Both the position numbers and the translations under genes were made by a program. The notes under the pieces were generated by a model, which worked only from the letters and a program-made list of their open reading frames with translations, was not told where the DNA came from and did not search any database. Positions 34,761 to 45,786 of a stretch of DNA of 64,000 bases are shown here, one piece after another. Origin of the DNA: Chloranthus sessilifolius. Taxonomy: Eukaryota > Streptophyta > Magnoliopsida > Chloranthales > Chloranthaceae. Location: assembly GCA_021018995.1 (NCBI GenBank), contig CM037592.1, forward strand, positions 74,093,301-74,157,300, in the 5' to 3' direction. The first letter of the stretch is position 1. Each line of letters begins with the position of its first letter.

Positions 34761-35819
34761 AGTGTCCTTATCAGTAGTCGGTGATGATCAGGCGATTTCT
34801 TGATGAGTTATAGTATAGATATCTAGGCTGTGATCTTTTGAGGATGTCACAGAAGGTCATATTCTTGCCTTGGCTCGAGTTCCATTTCTTTACTTGATCG
34901 ATGAGCCTTGGGTGCAGGTGCTTGGAGTGGTTGAGGTGCAAGGATTGGTGGAGGGATAATGTGAGGTGGGGGCGGTAAGCTAACTTCTCTTTCTCGCATG
35001 TTCCCCTCTGGTGGTTGTGCATTTGTGAAATCCTTATTTCGAGGGAAGGTTGAAGGTGGATAATTGGTTCCTGATTTAAGAATCGGGCAAGTCAGTTGTT
35101 GATCAAACCCGGTGCTACTCGACATTGATGTGAAGTGAGTGGAATTCAAGGTTGGGGTGTGTACTCGCACGATGCCGCTCTAAGGTGGGAGGTACTGTGT
35201 GTAATCCTCTTCTTCTAAGAAAGCAGAGACCAGTGTCTCACACGAGTAAGGATGTTCTTCTTGCTCACTTTCTTCTATGTTCAGTGAACACTCAGTCTTT
35301 GTTTCGTTTCCTTAGTTTAGAGTCTTTCGGGTGACACTGTCTACCCAGGCGACAATTTAGGCTACAGTTTGAAGAACATGATTCCCATTCTCGGGTTTTG
35401 AATTGGATGAGGGGGTGGCAATGGCATTGATTCAGGATTTGAAGGGGTTAAAGGTTCTGGTGGGTGACTATGGAGGAATGGTCTCCGGGCCCTAAAAGAG
35501 TAGACTCATATCTAGGTGAATTTTGGATAAGGAGGTGGACTTGGCTAGGTGATTCGAGTGATCAAGGCCGAGGGGTGCGGGGGTAAAGGAACTCTCGTAG
35601 GTGTGGCGGAAGTATTAGAAGGTTGGATGCGAGTGATTATGGTGGAGGGCTCAAAGGATGATTGACCAGGGAGATCTACGGTGGTGACTTGAGCCGGTAT
35701 TGCTTAGTTGTGGTTAGGCATGGGGTTATTAATGATCCCTTAGTTTTGTTGGGGTTGGTTATGGTTAGGGTTAGGACTCCTAAGCGCCTCTCAGTCGACT
35801 TAGTTTTGGTCATTCATGT
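34761..35819 (-). other. Proline-rich linker of C between zinc finger and protease
   Basis: The minus strand has open pieces rich in Pro and His (PPPPHIIPPPILAPQPLQAP near 34960) and no recognised domain. Stops occur about every 100 codons. Confidence 0.6.
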
Positions 35820-37508
35820 CATAGATCACATCTCGGAGGACCCAGCAGTCCTCTAGATTGTGTCCCGCATACCGATGAAATGCATAGTATTTACTAAAGT
35901 CTAGATTTGTCGGCCATGGTCGGAGTCTTTTTTACAAGAATCGAAGGAGATTCTGAGTGTTAAGCAGACGAAAAATGTTGGGGATCGTATCAGGTAAAGG
36001 GGGATACTATTCTCGCCTTGGCTGGTAGGGGCCTCTAGCTAGGTTGAAGTTTTGCAGTGGGGGTACGTTATTCTAGTTCGATGTGTGGCCCAGTCCATTC
36101 TGTGCCATATTTTGGTTCTGGTAGGTGTTGGGATATTGGTTCCTATTCTAGTATTTGCCCTAATTCTGGTTTTGGCCTTGGTTTTGGTTTGCATATCTTT
36201 GTTGATTAGTGCCTTGGTTTTGGTTCGTGTATAGTTGCTGATTCTAATTTTGCTCGAAATTTCACAGTTGAAAGTTTCCATTCTCGAAGTTTTGTCCTTG
36301 GTTTACAATGTTGTGGACCTGTTCGGTTACTGAGGCTTTCTTATTATTTTTCAACTTTGATTCACTAGAAGAGCCTACTTTCGACGAAACTATGGATAGG
36401 GTGAGGTCTCTGCCTTTAATGTGTCGCGCTAGTTGGGCTGCCGGGAGTGGAGTGCAGTGAAGTCCGGGCAATCACTTATAACAAGCGCGCTCTTCAACGT
36501 TTCCCTAGTGTTGTCGATGATGATATCAATTGAGTCTTTCTCTCTCATTGAAGTGCCGGTCCTGAGAGTGAGTTTCCTCTATTGAGCGATGAAGTAGGTG
36601 AATTCTTCATCGGGTCCTTGCTTTATCGCCATCAGATTGTTGAGACTAACTATCTCTTGTATGAGATGCTTGTATTAGTCTAGGAATTGACCGACTAAAT
36701 CGTCGAATGTTTCTATCTTATAAAGTAGGAATCCCGCAAACTAATCTAGAGCTTCTCTTTCTAATGAGCGTTGGAAATAGTGGATGAGAAGTCCTTGATT
36801 ATCGTGAATGGGTCGATAATCATTACAAAAGAGGGCCAGTTGATGGTTTGGATTTCCCATGCCATTATATTTGGTAAATTTTGGCGGTTTGAATCTTGCT
36901 GGAAAATTAAACTCGACGTCCCGACAAAATTTGTCGAAACCAAATGAGTGACCAGGGCGTTACCTCTTGGCCATGTATTCATCGAGCATCTTCGAAAGAT
37001 CTTCAATCTTAATGGTGCTATCTTTTGGAGCAGCCCGTAAGCAAACCTTGTCTAGAGAGTCATCGTTGAAGAGTACGTGAGCAGGTTGTCTCAATGGTGA
37101 GGCGCATGCTGACACCGTGCTTGGGGTAGGCGGTGGCCTTTCCTGTCGCGCTTGTTCTTTTGAATATTGTCGTGACCTAATGGTCTCGTATGCAGTAGCT
37201 AGTCCTCGAAGCAATTCTTCGGCGTCATCATCTCCTCTTTGTATTCTCTTAATACTGATCTCTACAATTTGTTGAGCAGTGAGGTTTTGTCCAGTGTTAC
37301 TATCTCTCCCATTATGATTATTACCGGTGTGTGGGATAGAGAAGGGATTTTCTTGTTCACTAGTCATGTTAATCTCAGGTTGTCGTAGACTGGAATTGTA
37401 CGGTGATTCTTCTTCGTACACGGGGTTGTCATGATATCCCCACAACGACGGTTCTCCTAAACTCACTCTTTGTATATCGGACATCTCGAGTCTTTGACAA
37501 AGATTCAT
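35820..37508 (-). pseudogene. gag of element C
   Basis: The frame starts at 37508 and is open for 182 codons with a polar N-terminus and LLRGLATAYETIRSRQYSKE. After a stop at about 36960 the capsid-like part reads FPARFKPPKFTKYNGMGNPN, LLIHYFQRSLEREALD and KQGPDEEFTYFIAQ, with further stops. A Gln/Asn-rich tract (NQNQG repeats, 36230-36130) precedes a retained CHHC-like finger with AGHNLEDCW near 35860. Gag of element D has the same layout. Confidence 0.88.
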
Positions 37509-37678
37509 ATATCTAAGAGGGTTCGAAATAATGTGATGGAAATAAAAACAGGAAAATAAAATAAAACTAACTATCTAAGAAAACGTTTGGCAGAAGTGTC
37601 CCACCGTGATGGTTAGTCTGTTGGTGCACGCTTTTTCTGGGTTCCTCTCGATCCCCGTTGCATCAGTGGCCCAATTCG

Positions 37679-37699
37679 GTCCCAGTGGACTCTGGCAAT
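37679..37699 (-). other. PBS-like sequence inside the LTR of C
   Basis: The minus strand reads ATTGCCAGAGTCCACTGGGA, close to the TGGCGACTCCACTGGGGA type of PBS of Tat/Ogre elements (tRNA-Arg type, from memory). It lies about 60-80 bp inside the LTR end. The same place in the 3' LTR is 10000-10020. Confidence 0.4.
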
Positions 37700-39420
37700 G
37701 CGGTGTTTGGAATATTGAAAATAAACGGGGGATTTCTAGAAAGATTTCTAGTTGGTTGAGATCGCCAGTTGCAGATATTTAATGACGCTGCAACACGTCA
37801 GTGATCATGCTTTAGAGCGGGGTGTGGGTTACTTCTTTACTGAATCGTCCACCTGCGAATGTCAGCAACACTGACTCTTCATATAATTTGGATAGTTTAG
37901 TTTTCCTTTTCATTCCCTGTTATTAATGTAATTCTGATTGGCTTAGATTTCCTAATTCTATTATCAGTCTAGTTGTGGTCTAATTTGGAATCTAATTAAT
38001 TTAGTGTCCTAATACTACTAGAAGTTCAATTAATATTAATCTCCTAATTGTGCTAGGAATCTAATTAATTTAAATGTTCTAATTTTACTAGTATTCTAAT
38101 GAATTTAGTTTCCTAGTGTTACTAGAAGTCTAATTAATATCAGTCTCGTAATCATACTAGGAATGTAGGTATGTTAATTCTAATGGAGTTCTAATTGAAT
38201 CAGGCATGCTAATTATACTGAAATTCTAAGTGAAGCAGTATACTAGTTCTACTGCAACTCTGATTGAAATAGAGAACTAAATTTACTAGAACTCTAATAA
38301 AAGCAAAGGAATTAGTTTTATTAAAATCTAATTAAAACAAATAAAATAATTTTATTCTGATTAAAATAAATAAACTAATTTTATTAAAATTCTAATTAAA
38401 GCAATGAAATAACTATACTAAAAATCTAACTAAAATAAAGGAAATAATGTTATCAAATTTTCTAATCAGGTCGAGGAATTAACTTTACTAAAAAATATCT
38501 GATTTAAAATAATGAATTAACTATACTAAATTTTAATTGAGATAAAGGAACTACCTTTTACTAATTCTGATTAAAGCAATAAATTATATTATACTAAAAT
38601 TCTAATTGAAGCAATGAATTAATTTTACTAAAATTCTACTTAAAGCAATAAATTAATCCTACTAAAAATTTAATAAAAAGCAGTTTTGGACCCGCTATGC
38701 AAAGGAAGATTGGCCTCGTTCCCGAGTACCCTCCGTGATCTCCCTTGGGCAAATCGGGTGGCTGAGATTAAAGCAAATTGGAATTTTGGATTATAAAATA
38801 GTATTTTTTGATTTTTTAGATTCGTTTTCGGGATTATAATGATGAATTAAATTATGAAACTAGAATTTTAGAAAACTAAATTAATATTTGGGGTTGTAGA
38901 AATATTAAACTGAGGAATTAAAACTAGAATTTAAAATTTTAAGGACTGAATTCGGGTTTGAAATCAGACAATCAGACCATATGATTAAGGACTCGTTCTA
39001 GAAACTAAGAACTAGAACTAGAGATTAATGATAAGATTGGATATTAAGATTTTAGAATAAAATTAAAGTCTATGGTCAGTGAAATAGGTCGTCAGATTAA
39101 GGACCGATTCTAAATTCGGAGAACTAGAACCCCAGATTGGAAATAACAGTCTAAAAAAGGTGCTAGGGTCTAAGACTGAAAATATTTGATGTTAATAATT
39201 CTAAATCTAAAGACTAAAGGCTGTGGTCGAAAACTAAAACTAAATTCTTACCTGAGGTCAGGGCTGCGAAGAGGAATCTTAAAAATTCGGAGCTTGAACG
39301 TCGAAATCATGGCTATGTTTCTCTATGGGTTTGTTCTCGAAATTCTCTGTATTTTCCGTTCTTTCTCTGCAAAATTTAAACCTCTTTCATCCAACCCCTC
39401 AGTCGAATTAAACAAAAAGG

Positions 39421-39428
39421 CTTTTATA
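39421..39428 (-). promoter_or_regulatory. TATA box of the 5' LTR of C
   Basis: TATAAAAG on the minus strand, about 450 bp downstream of the hairpin array in the direction of transcription. This promoter would drive gag-pol. Confidence 0.6.
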
Positions 39429-39874
39429 GGTTTTTTTCTAATTAAACACCCTGTTTCAGGCATTTAACTGAATAACCCGCCGGTCTCCCTGTGCTTAATT
39501 GCTTTGAGTCGGTCACCGACCTGCTGACTTGCTCAGCGAGTTTCCTAGTTCTAACAACGTTAGGACTAATAGCGTGTTTATTGTGGGGCGCGCAATCCGA
39601 TTAAGCATCTCTTTTAAATCGCTTAATCGAGGAAGCTTTGGGGTCAAGGACTGTAAGACTGGGTTGGGCGTAGGCTAATTGAGCGCCGGTGGTGGGGCGC
39701 TCAATTCGATGGTGCGTCTCATAGTGGGCGCATGATGGAGTCTCGAAGTGGTCTGGGAAAGGAAGTCTAGTCTGAAAGGGGGACTGATTGCACGTTTGTG
39801 GCTTTGCGTGCAATCAAATTGCACGTGTGATTTTAGGCGCGTAATTCAGGGATGTCCACGTCTGGGTCTGGTCT

Positions 39875-40428
39875 AAAATGTCAGTCTATTGTTTCAGCCT
39901 ACATGTCGACTATATACTATTGTTTCGGTATATAGTCTCCCTACATTAGGGTGTGAGCCACAGAGCTATTGTTTCAGCCTGTGTTCAGCCATGTACTATT
40001 GTTACAGTGCATGGTTCTCACGTTAGAGTTTTGGGGACTGAAATGCTAGACCATTGTTGCAGTCTGCATTTCTACTATATACTATTATTTCAGTATATAG
40101 TCTCCCTATGTCAGGATCTGAGCCACAGAGCTATTGTTTCAGCCTGTGTTCAACCATATACTACTATTTTAGTGCATAGTTCCTAATTTAGGGTTAGGGG
40201 TCTGAAATAGAAGACTATTGTTTCAGTCTGCATTCCGACTATATACTATTCTTTTAGTATATAGTCTCTCTATGTTAGGATCTGAGCCACAGAGCTATTG
40301 TTTTAGCCTGTGTTCAGCCATGTACTATTATTTCAGTGCATGGTTTCCATGTTAGGGTCATGGGGCCTGAGCCACAGTTCTATTGTTTTAGCCTGTGTCC
40401 AGTCATATACTATTGTTTCAGTATATGG
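39875..40428. repeat. Constant-loop hairpin array in the 5' LTR of C
   Basis: The same 14 hairpins in the same ABCD-ABCD-ABCD-CD order as 12228-12781. Examples: GACTATATAC/GTATATAGTC at 39908, CACAG/CTGTG at 39959, CCATGTAC/GTGCATGG at 39989 and 40318, and CATATAC/GTATATG at 40404. Stems stay paired despite substitutions between the two LTRs. Confidence 0.9.
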
Positions 40429-40511
40429 TCCCAAATTAGGGTAAAGGGGTCAAAGGTTGACTGAACAGATTTGTATATTCCGAGAGGGCAAAGTGGGGTA
40501 TCTACAATAAC

Positions 40512-41334
40512 CACAACTAAAAAAAAATGCTCAGTGCCCTCCTAATCTGCCCAACATAAAACACACCTAGAAGGGATACTAATGCCCCTTTTGCAAAGAT
40601 TATCCATGGTCATAAGCTTAAAATTTATTACTTGTTGTGCACAGAAAAAGTACTTTAGAATAACACCCGAATTCCAAATGAAGCATTTCCAGTCAACCAC
40701 CATTCCTTTGGTTCTAATAGCATGCCAAGTTGATCGAGGAGAAGACTTCCCATCCCTTGAAGGTTCCCAACTCCATCTATCATGTAGATCCGTATTTGGC
40801 GCAATAATAGTATGAACATCCTTCCAAGCTTCTTCCATGTGAATCGTTGATGGATGTGGCAAATTCCACACTCCATCATGGGCCACATCATTGACCATAG
40901 TGTTCTCATCAAGATTGGAATGAAGCAGAAGTCTTCTACTATAGGTAGGAATAAGAGATTTGCCATTAACCCAAGGATTAAATCAGAAGCTAGTAGTAGC
41001 TCCATTCGCCAAAACTAACTGGTAATTTCTTAAAACAACGTCTCTGGGAGCAAGAATTTCGCTCCACGCCTAAGAAGGATCACTTGGCCAAGAACAATTC
41101 CAAATGCTTTGTCTCCCTACATACTTAGCCCACATAGCTCGAGCCCAAAGAGAATCATTCTGAACAATAGACCAAAAGAGTTTTGCCATACCAGCATGAT
41201 TCAAATCAACAAGAAGGTGAATGCCAAGACCTCCATCCTCTTTCGGTTTACATATTTTATTTCAACTGATAGAATGTGTAGACTGGGACAAAGACGGTCC
41301 TCTCCAAAGAAATCAACAAAAGATATTTTCAATC
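40512..41334 (-). pseudogene. LINE reverse-transcriptase tail (right half)
   Basis: The minus strand reads GGLGIHLLVDLNHAGMAKLF, SLWARAMWAKYVG, then WSWEPSRDGKSSPRSTWHAI, a Trp-rich middle and RGISIPSRCVLCWAD: the zinc-binding domain (zf-RVT) found after RT in plant LINEs. Its continuation lies at 9934-9460, beyond element C. The upstream end is cut at 41335 by element D. The frame has two or three stops and shifts. Confidence 0.9.
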
Positions 41335-43200
41335 TGTAGACACCAAAATTTGGCTCAAGGCCTGATCGAAACACATTTCGAGAGAGGTGCATTTCCTAGC
41401 TTTTGATGGCATGAATGGTACCCTTAGGAACCTTCCCAAACCCTTAGGAACCTTCCCGAACCCTTAGGAATCAACTCTAACCTTCCCAAACCTATTAGAA
41501 CCCATTCTTGGGCCAGTGTCAAACCTCCCGAGCAGTGGTTAGAAAGACGATTGTCAAAGTTTAGACAGACCGTTTTAGGAGCTGAGTTATATACCATTGG
41601 AAAGAGGACTTCTCCAGCTTTCTAATAAGCCAAAAATCACCTCAACCGGAGTTATATCAAAAGTTATGACCATTTAAAAATCAGGCTATTTTGGAGGGAT
41701 TTTTACCTGGCGCAACTAATAGTTGCGCCAAGCCATTTTCCCCCTGAATTAACCTGGCGCAACTAATAGTTGCACCAGGCCTTTTTCCCCCAGAAATGGC
41801 CTGGCGCAACTAATAGTTACACCAGGTGACTCTGCTGGGGATAGCTTGTAGAGCTTCTCCTTGAAATTTGGCCTTTTTATTTTTATTTTACTAACCATTT
41901 TACTATTATTTATTATTTATTTTATTTTATTTTTATTTTACTCACCCCTACTTTTCCATCATTTACATGCCTTAGCTGATCAGCGGGCTTACTTGTGCAT
42001 TGTCTTTATTTTTTCCTTACATTTCCATCATTTTTAGTGCCTTAGCCGATTGGCGGGCCTACTTGAGCATTGTCTTTCAATTTCTCTAATTTTCTGTCAT
42101 TTAAAGTGCCTTAGCCAATTGGCGGACCTACTTGTACAAACATATTCCAACAGTGGACGCCGGCCCGTAGTGGCGGCACGGGGTCATCACCCCCATCTTT
42201 TGAACTAAAGAAAACTTCCATAAAAAAAAATATTTTGAAAAAAAGAAGTTAAAATTGAATCAAGAATGGGGAGCTTAATTAACTTGCTTTTACGGGGTAG
42301 ATTTTAAAAGGGTTGGGTTTAGGCACACATACAATCACCCGGGTCTTAGTATGTTGGCAGCCCTTAGTGGTGATGATCCAGAAAAGTCTCAGCGCACCTA
42401 GTATCTGAGAAGGGTTGGCACCGGAGGTATATCCGGTGGGTTCCTATTCAAAAGCTTAAAACCCTTGGGGAGCGTGCTAGTGAATTATATCGGACTCAAA
42501 CCCTTTAGGTGCGGTGAGGAGAGAACCAATCACAAAAAAAAATAGCTTAGTTTTCGAAAGCCTAACTTCCACAAAACACAAAAAAAAAGACCCACCTTCA
42601 GGCTGTTGTTCCCTGCTGTTTTAGAATCTAGAACATCATTTTTGCCTGGGGCAAGTATTAGTTGTGCCAGTGCAAAAATTAGGAATTTATAACTAGCGCA
42701 ACTATTAGTTGCGCCAACTTTAAATCCTCCACTTTTACCTTGGTGCAACTAATAGTTACGCCAGTGTAAAAAAGAGGCCTTGCTACCTTGGTGGATGTAT
42801 TAGTTGCGCCAAGTTTACCTGGATAGCAGCAGCTCGAAATCTAAGGCTTTCTCACCTCCCGAGTCCCCCGATTAGTGTGCTTAATACCTTTGTTTGGTCC
42901 CCGCCATCTCCGACACCCAATACGCCCCCGCCGGTCAAAAGAAGACAACTTCTTTTCGACTCATTCCTGGGGATCGGGATGTTTGCCTTGATTTCCGTGC
43001 CATCAATAGATTGGAGGTCCTCCTTCGATTCTTTCGAAGTGCGTCGGAATCGTTGCCGCGGGACTTAAATTAGGGTACGAGAACCACCTGAGAAGGGAAT
43101 TCTAAGGCCTCGGAACCTTTGTTTTTAAAAATTTTCTCAATTTTTTTTTATTTAAAAAAAGAGTAAAAATCAAATGAAAACCAAAAAAATATATAGTTTG
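41335..43200 (+). repeat. 5' LTR of element D
   Basis: The first 400 bp or so match the 3' LTR closely (same CTTAGGAACCTTCCC repeats at 41421 and 59965). After about 41840 the two differ: this copy has an AT-rich block, 'gccttagcygatyrgcggg' repeats at 41970, 42042 and 42108, and more palindromes, with no clear TATA. The right end is set by the PBS-like site at 43201. Confidence 0.65.
41708..42811. repeat. Palindromic 23-bp motif cluster in the 5' LTR of D
   Basis: TGGCGCAACTA, a single A, then its reverse complement, is perfect at 41708. Variants are at 41755, 41802, 42647, 42694, 42741 and 42789. Substitutions occur in either arm (for example GGTGC or TACACC). Confidence 0.9.
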
Positions 43201-43218
43201 TGGCGCCAGCACAACGAC
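43201..43218 (+). other. Possible primer-binding site of D
   Basis: TGGCGCCAGCACAACGAC follows an AT-rich LTR-like end. Only the first seven bases agree with the tRNA-Asp type PBS used by some plant gypsy elements, so the call is weak. Confidence 0.35.
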
Positions 43219-44831
43219 ATCATCTTGCCCTCCCCGTCCCATAGGGGAAGAAGGAGGAGGATTTTTGGGCCTTATCCAAGGCACCCTTACCCAACCCGTT
43301 ACCAAAGGATGTCGTGAGTAGTGGACCCGGTTTACGCCGATCCCGACTCATCCCTGCCACATTCTCCAACACACTCCCATTCGGGAGAAGCCTTCACATC
43401 CATCCCCATCACCCTATCCCCTTTTACCGTTATCGGCCCATTTGGCGTCCTCATTTTCCCAACCACCACTTCCCAAAATATCCAAAATCACCCCCCCCGA
43501 ACCCCCCCCCCCCCATTCCCCATCTCTTTCCCAAGCTACCTTTCCTCGCATGACCATGCCAAATCCAACACATTCCCCATCCACATCCATACAAAACCCA
43601 ACCCCATTTTCCCCATCCACATCCATGCCCCATTTTTCATCTTCCCCATATAGGCCAGATCCACCCCCATTCACCTATGTCACCTCCACCCTATCCAACC
43701 CCCCACCAATTCCCCCATCTCCCCGGGTCATGCCCATTTTTACCGGGGCCATGCCCGATTTTTCTCAAAAACCCACACTTCATCCTCCATCACCCTTAAA
43801 CATCCCCAACCCATCCCCCTTTGCCAATGCCCCACCCCATTCCTTCAATCCATCCCATATCTCATCACTTACCATGGCCATGCCCAATTTTCCCTCCACA
43901 TCCACCCCATCTATACCCAATCATCTTTTAAATCCACCACCCACATCCGATCCTCCTTCCATCACCACAATGGAGGAGATGTTCCAAGCCTACTCCTTAT
44001 AGAAGGCTTCCCAAAACACCTCCCATCATCCACACCCCACATCCATGGACCCATCCCATACCCTAACAAATCTCCATGCTTCACTCTACCATGATCCCCA
44101 TCAACCCTCCATAATTCACACCATCCAAAGCCCCATCTCCCACATGCCCCTGCCCATTGGCCCAAAACCCCACCACCCATAATCTCCAAGGCCTAATGGC
44201 CCAACACCCCATCACCCATGATCTCCAAGGCCCAATGGCCCAACACCCCATCACCCATACCCAAGGGCCCATGGCCCAAACCCATCAAGGGCTAATGGCC
44301 CAAACCCACCTATGGCCCATGGCCCATACCCCCTCAAAACCCAGTGTGCCAGGCCCACATACCCCAAGGGTCCATTGCCCAAACCCTTGCCCAAGGGCCC
44401 ATGGCCCATACCCCTCAAAACCCAGTGCACCAGGCCCACATACCCCAAGGGCCCATTGCCCAAACCCTTGCCCAAGGGCCCATGGCCTTAACCCATCTAA
44501 GGCCCAGGGCCCAAACCCATCTAGGGCCCAGGGCCTAAACCCATCTAGGGCCCAGGGCCCAAACCCATTTGGCCCAAGCCCAAACCCTCCAAGGGCCCAT
44601 GGCCCATACCCCTCAAAACCTAGCGGGCCAGGCCCACATACCCCAAGGGACCACAGCCCAGACCCATATGGCCCAGGCCCATACCCACCAATGGCCCATG
44701 GCCCAAGCCCTCCAAAGCCCAATGGCCATACCCATCAAGGCCTAATAGGCCAAGATCCCCCAAATCCCATGCCCTTTACCCAAACCCAACCTGATCAAGG
44801 CCTTGTGGCCCAAACCTACCCCGGGCACATG

Positions 44832-45570
44832 TGTCACGGGGTCACTCATCTAGCCGTGACAACCCGTGCGGCACTCAACGCCTGCTGCGCTAAGTCAGCC
44901 TATTTCTCTCAAATGCGACACGCAATGCGGATTCCCAGATGCTACGAAGGGTGGAAGGCTTGTCCTACTCAAGCTTCACCTCAACCTCTACGTTCGGACT
45001 TCGCCCTGCGAAGCAACGCAGCAGGTTAGAGCCGGCAACGACGACCGTCAAGGCAACATGCAACAACGAGTGATATAGCGATAGGCAGAGACGAGCATAC
45101 ATAAAGCCCCCTTTGGGCTAGAACCCGCACCTCGAAGGTGGTTGGGAACCACCAACGCGATGGCCCTAGTACACGACGTAGCTAGGACGACCACGCCCTA
45201 AGCGTGGCCCGGATGCACGCACATAAGCCCACGAGGCTAGTGCACGTGTAGGGTCGGGGGACCCCAACTCATGTCCCCCTATATATGGTTCAAACATCAA
45301 CAGTGCCCAAATGGCAGGATGACCTCAAACGTATTGGTTTAGCATACCGCAACGCCCTCCCGCATCGCTAGGCCAACTTGAGTCAGTCGCGTCCATGTCG
45401 CGACCGTGTCTTCATCCTCCACCCCCAACATGCTTCGACGCCATCGTGGCTTAGCTCAGTACATACGGTGCCGCCCTCGTGGCCTAGACGCACCAGTCAA
45501 ACTCAACACTTGGAGAGGAAAAGTGGCCCTACGGCTGCCCCGGATGGCCACGCCGTGTGCCCCCGTCACA
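44832..45570 (-). repeat. 3' LTR of the TR-GAG element
   Basis: Near-identical to 46915-47650. Differences include 'gcctgctgcgc' against 'aacgccgc' at about 44880 and 'gatgcacgcac' against 'gatactgccac' at about 45212. Confidence 0.92.
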
Positions 45571-45583
45571 TCCTCCTCCACTC
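45571..45583 (-). other. Polypurine tract of the TR-GAG element
   Basis: The minus strand GAGTGGAGGAGGA directly precedes the TGTGACGGGG start of the 3' LTR. Confidence 0.75.
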
Positions 45584-45786
45584 AAAATCGTCAACGTCCT
45601 CGTTGGCCGGCACACATTCAAATTCAGTCACAGATGTCACTTGCCACGGTTCCTCGACAGCACCCTGCCTTCACTCTCTGTAGCAAAACTGTACATGACC
45701 AAAACTGCACATTTCAAAATCTGTACACTGTTGGTGTCTGAGTCTTCCCACGGCCCACACCAACAAAACCGCGGTGCTCTTCTTTC

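Larger units (their letters stand above)
9940..40506 (-). mobile_element. Element C: 30.6-kb Tat/Ogre-like Ty3/gypsy retrotransposon with antisense PMD gene
   Basis: The ends are homologous LTRs (9940-12860 and 37619-40506) flanked by ATAAC. On the minus strand the LTR starts TGTAGA, and the 3' LTR is preceded by the purine tract GAAGAGGGGCATC, as is usual in the Tat lineage. Minus-strand order: gag (37508 down), protease (about 34760), G-patch, RT, RNase H, integrase (to 23155), then about 10 kb before the 3' LTR that holds a PMD gene in opposite orientation. The size includes one later solo-LTR insertion and a triplication, together about 5.6 kb. All frames are broken. Confidence 0.92.
37619..40506 (-). 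repeat. 5' LTR of element C
   Basis: The partner of 9940-12860. The minus strand starts TGTAGATACCCC at 40506 and ends GCACCAACA at 37619. The right-hand duplication ATAAC is 40507-40511. The sequence after the LTR on the minus strand (37618 down) has no PBS that I can assign to a tRNA. Confidence 0.92.

Noticed and set aside
44081-44722. Long minus-strand open frames rich in Gly and Trp opposite the gag leader
   Set aside because: They are mirror images of a proline-rich repeat on the plus strand. The self-complementary GGCCCATGG units leave both strands open. There is no start context or family similarity.
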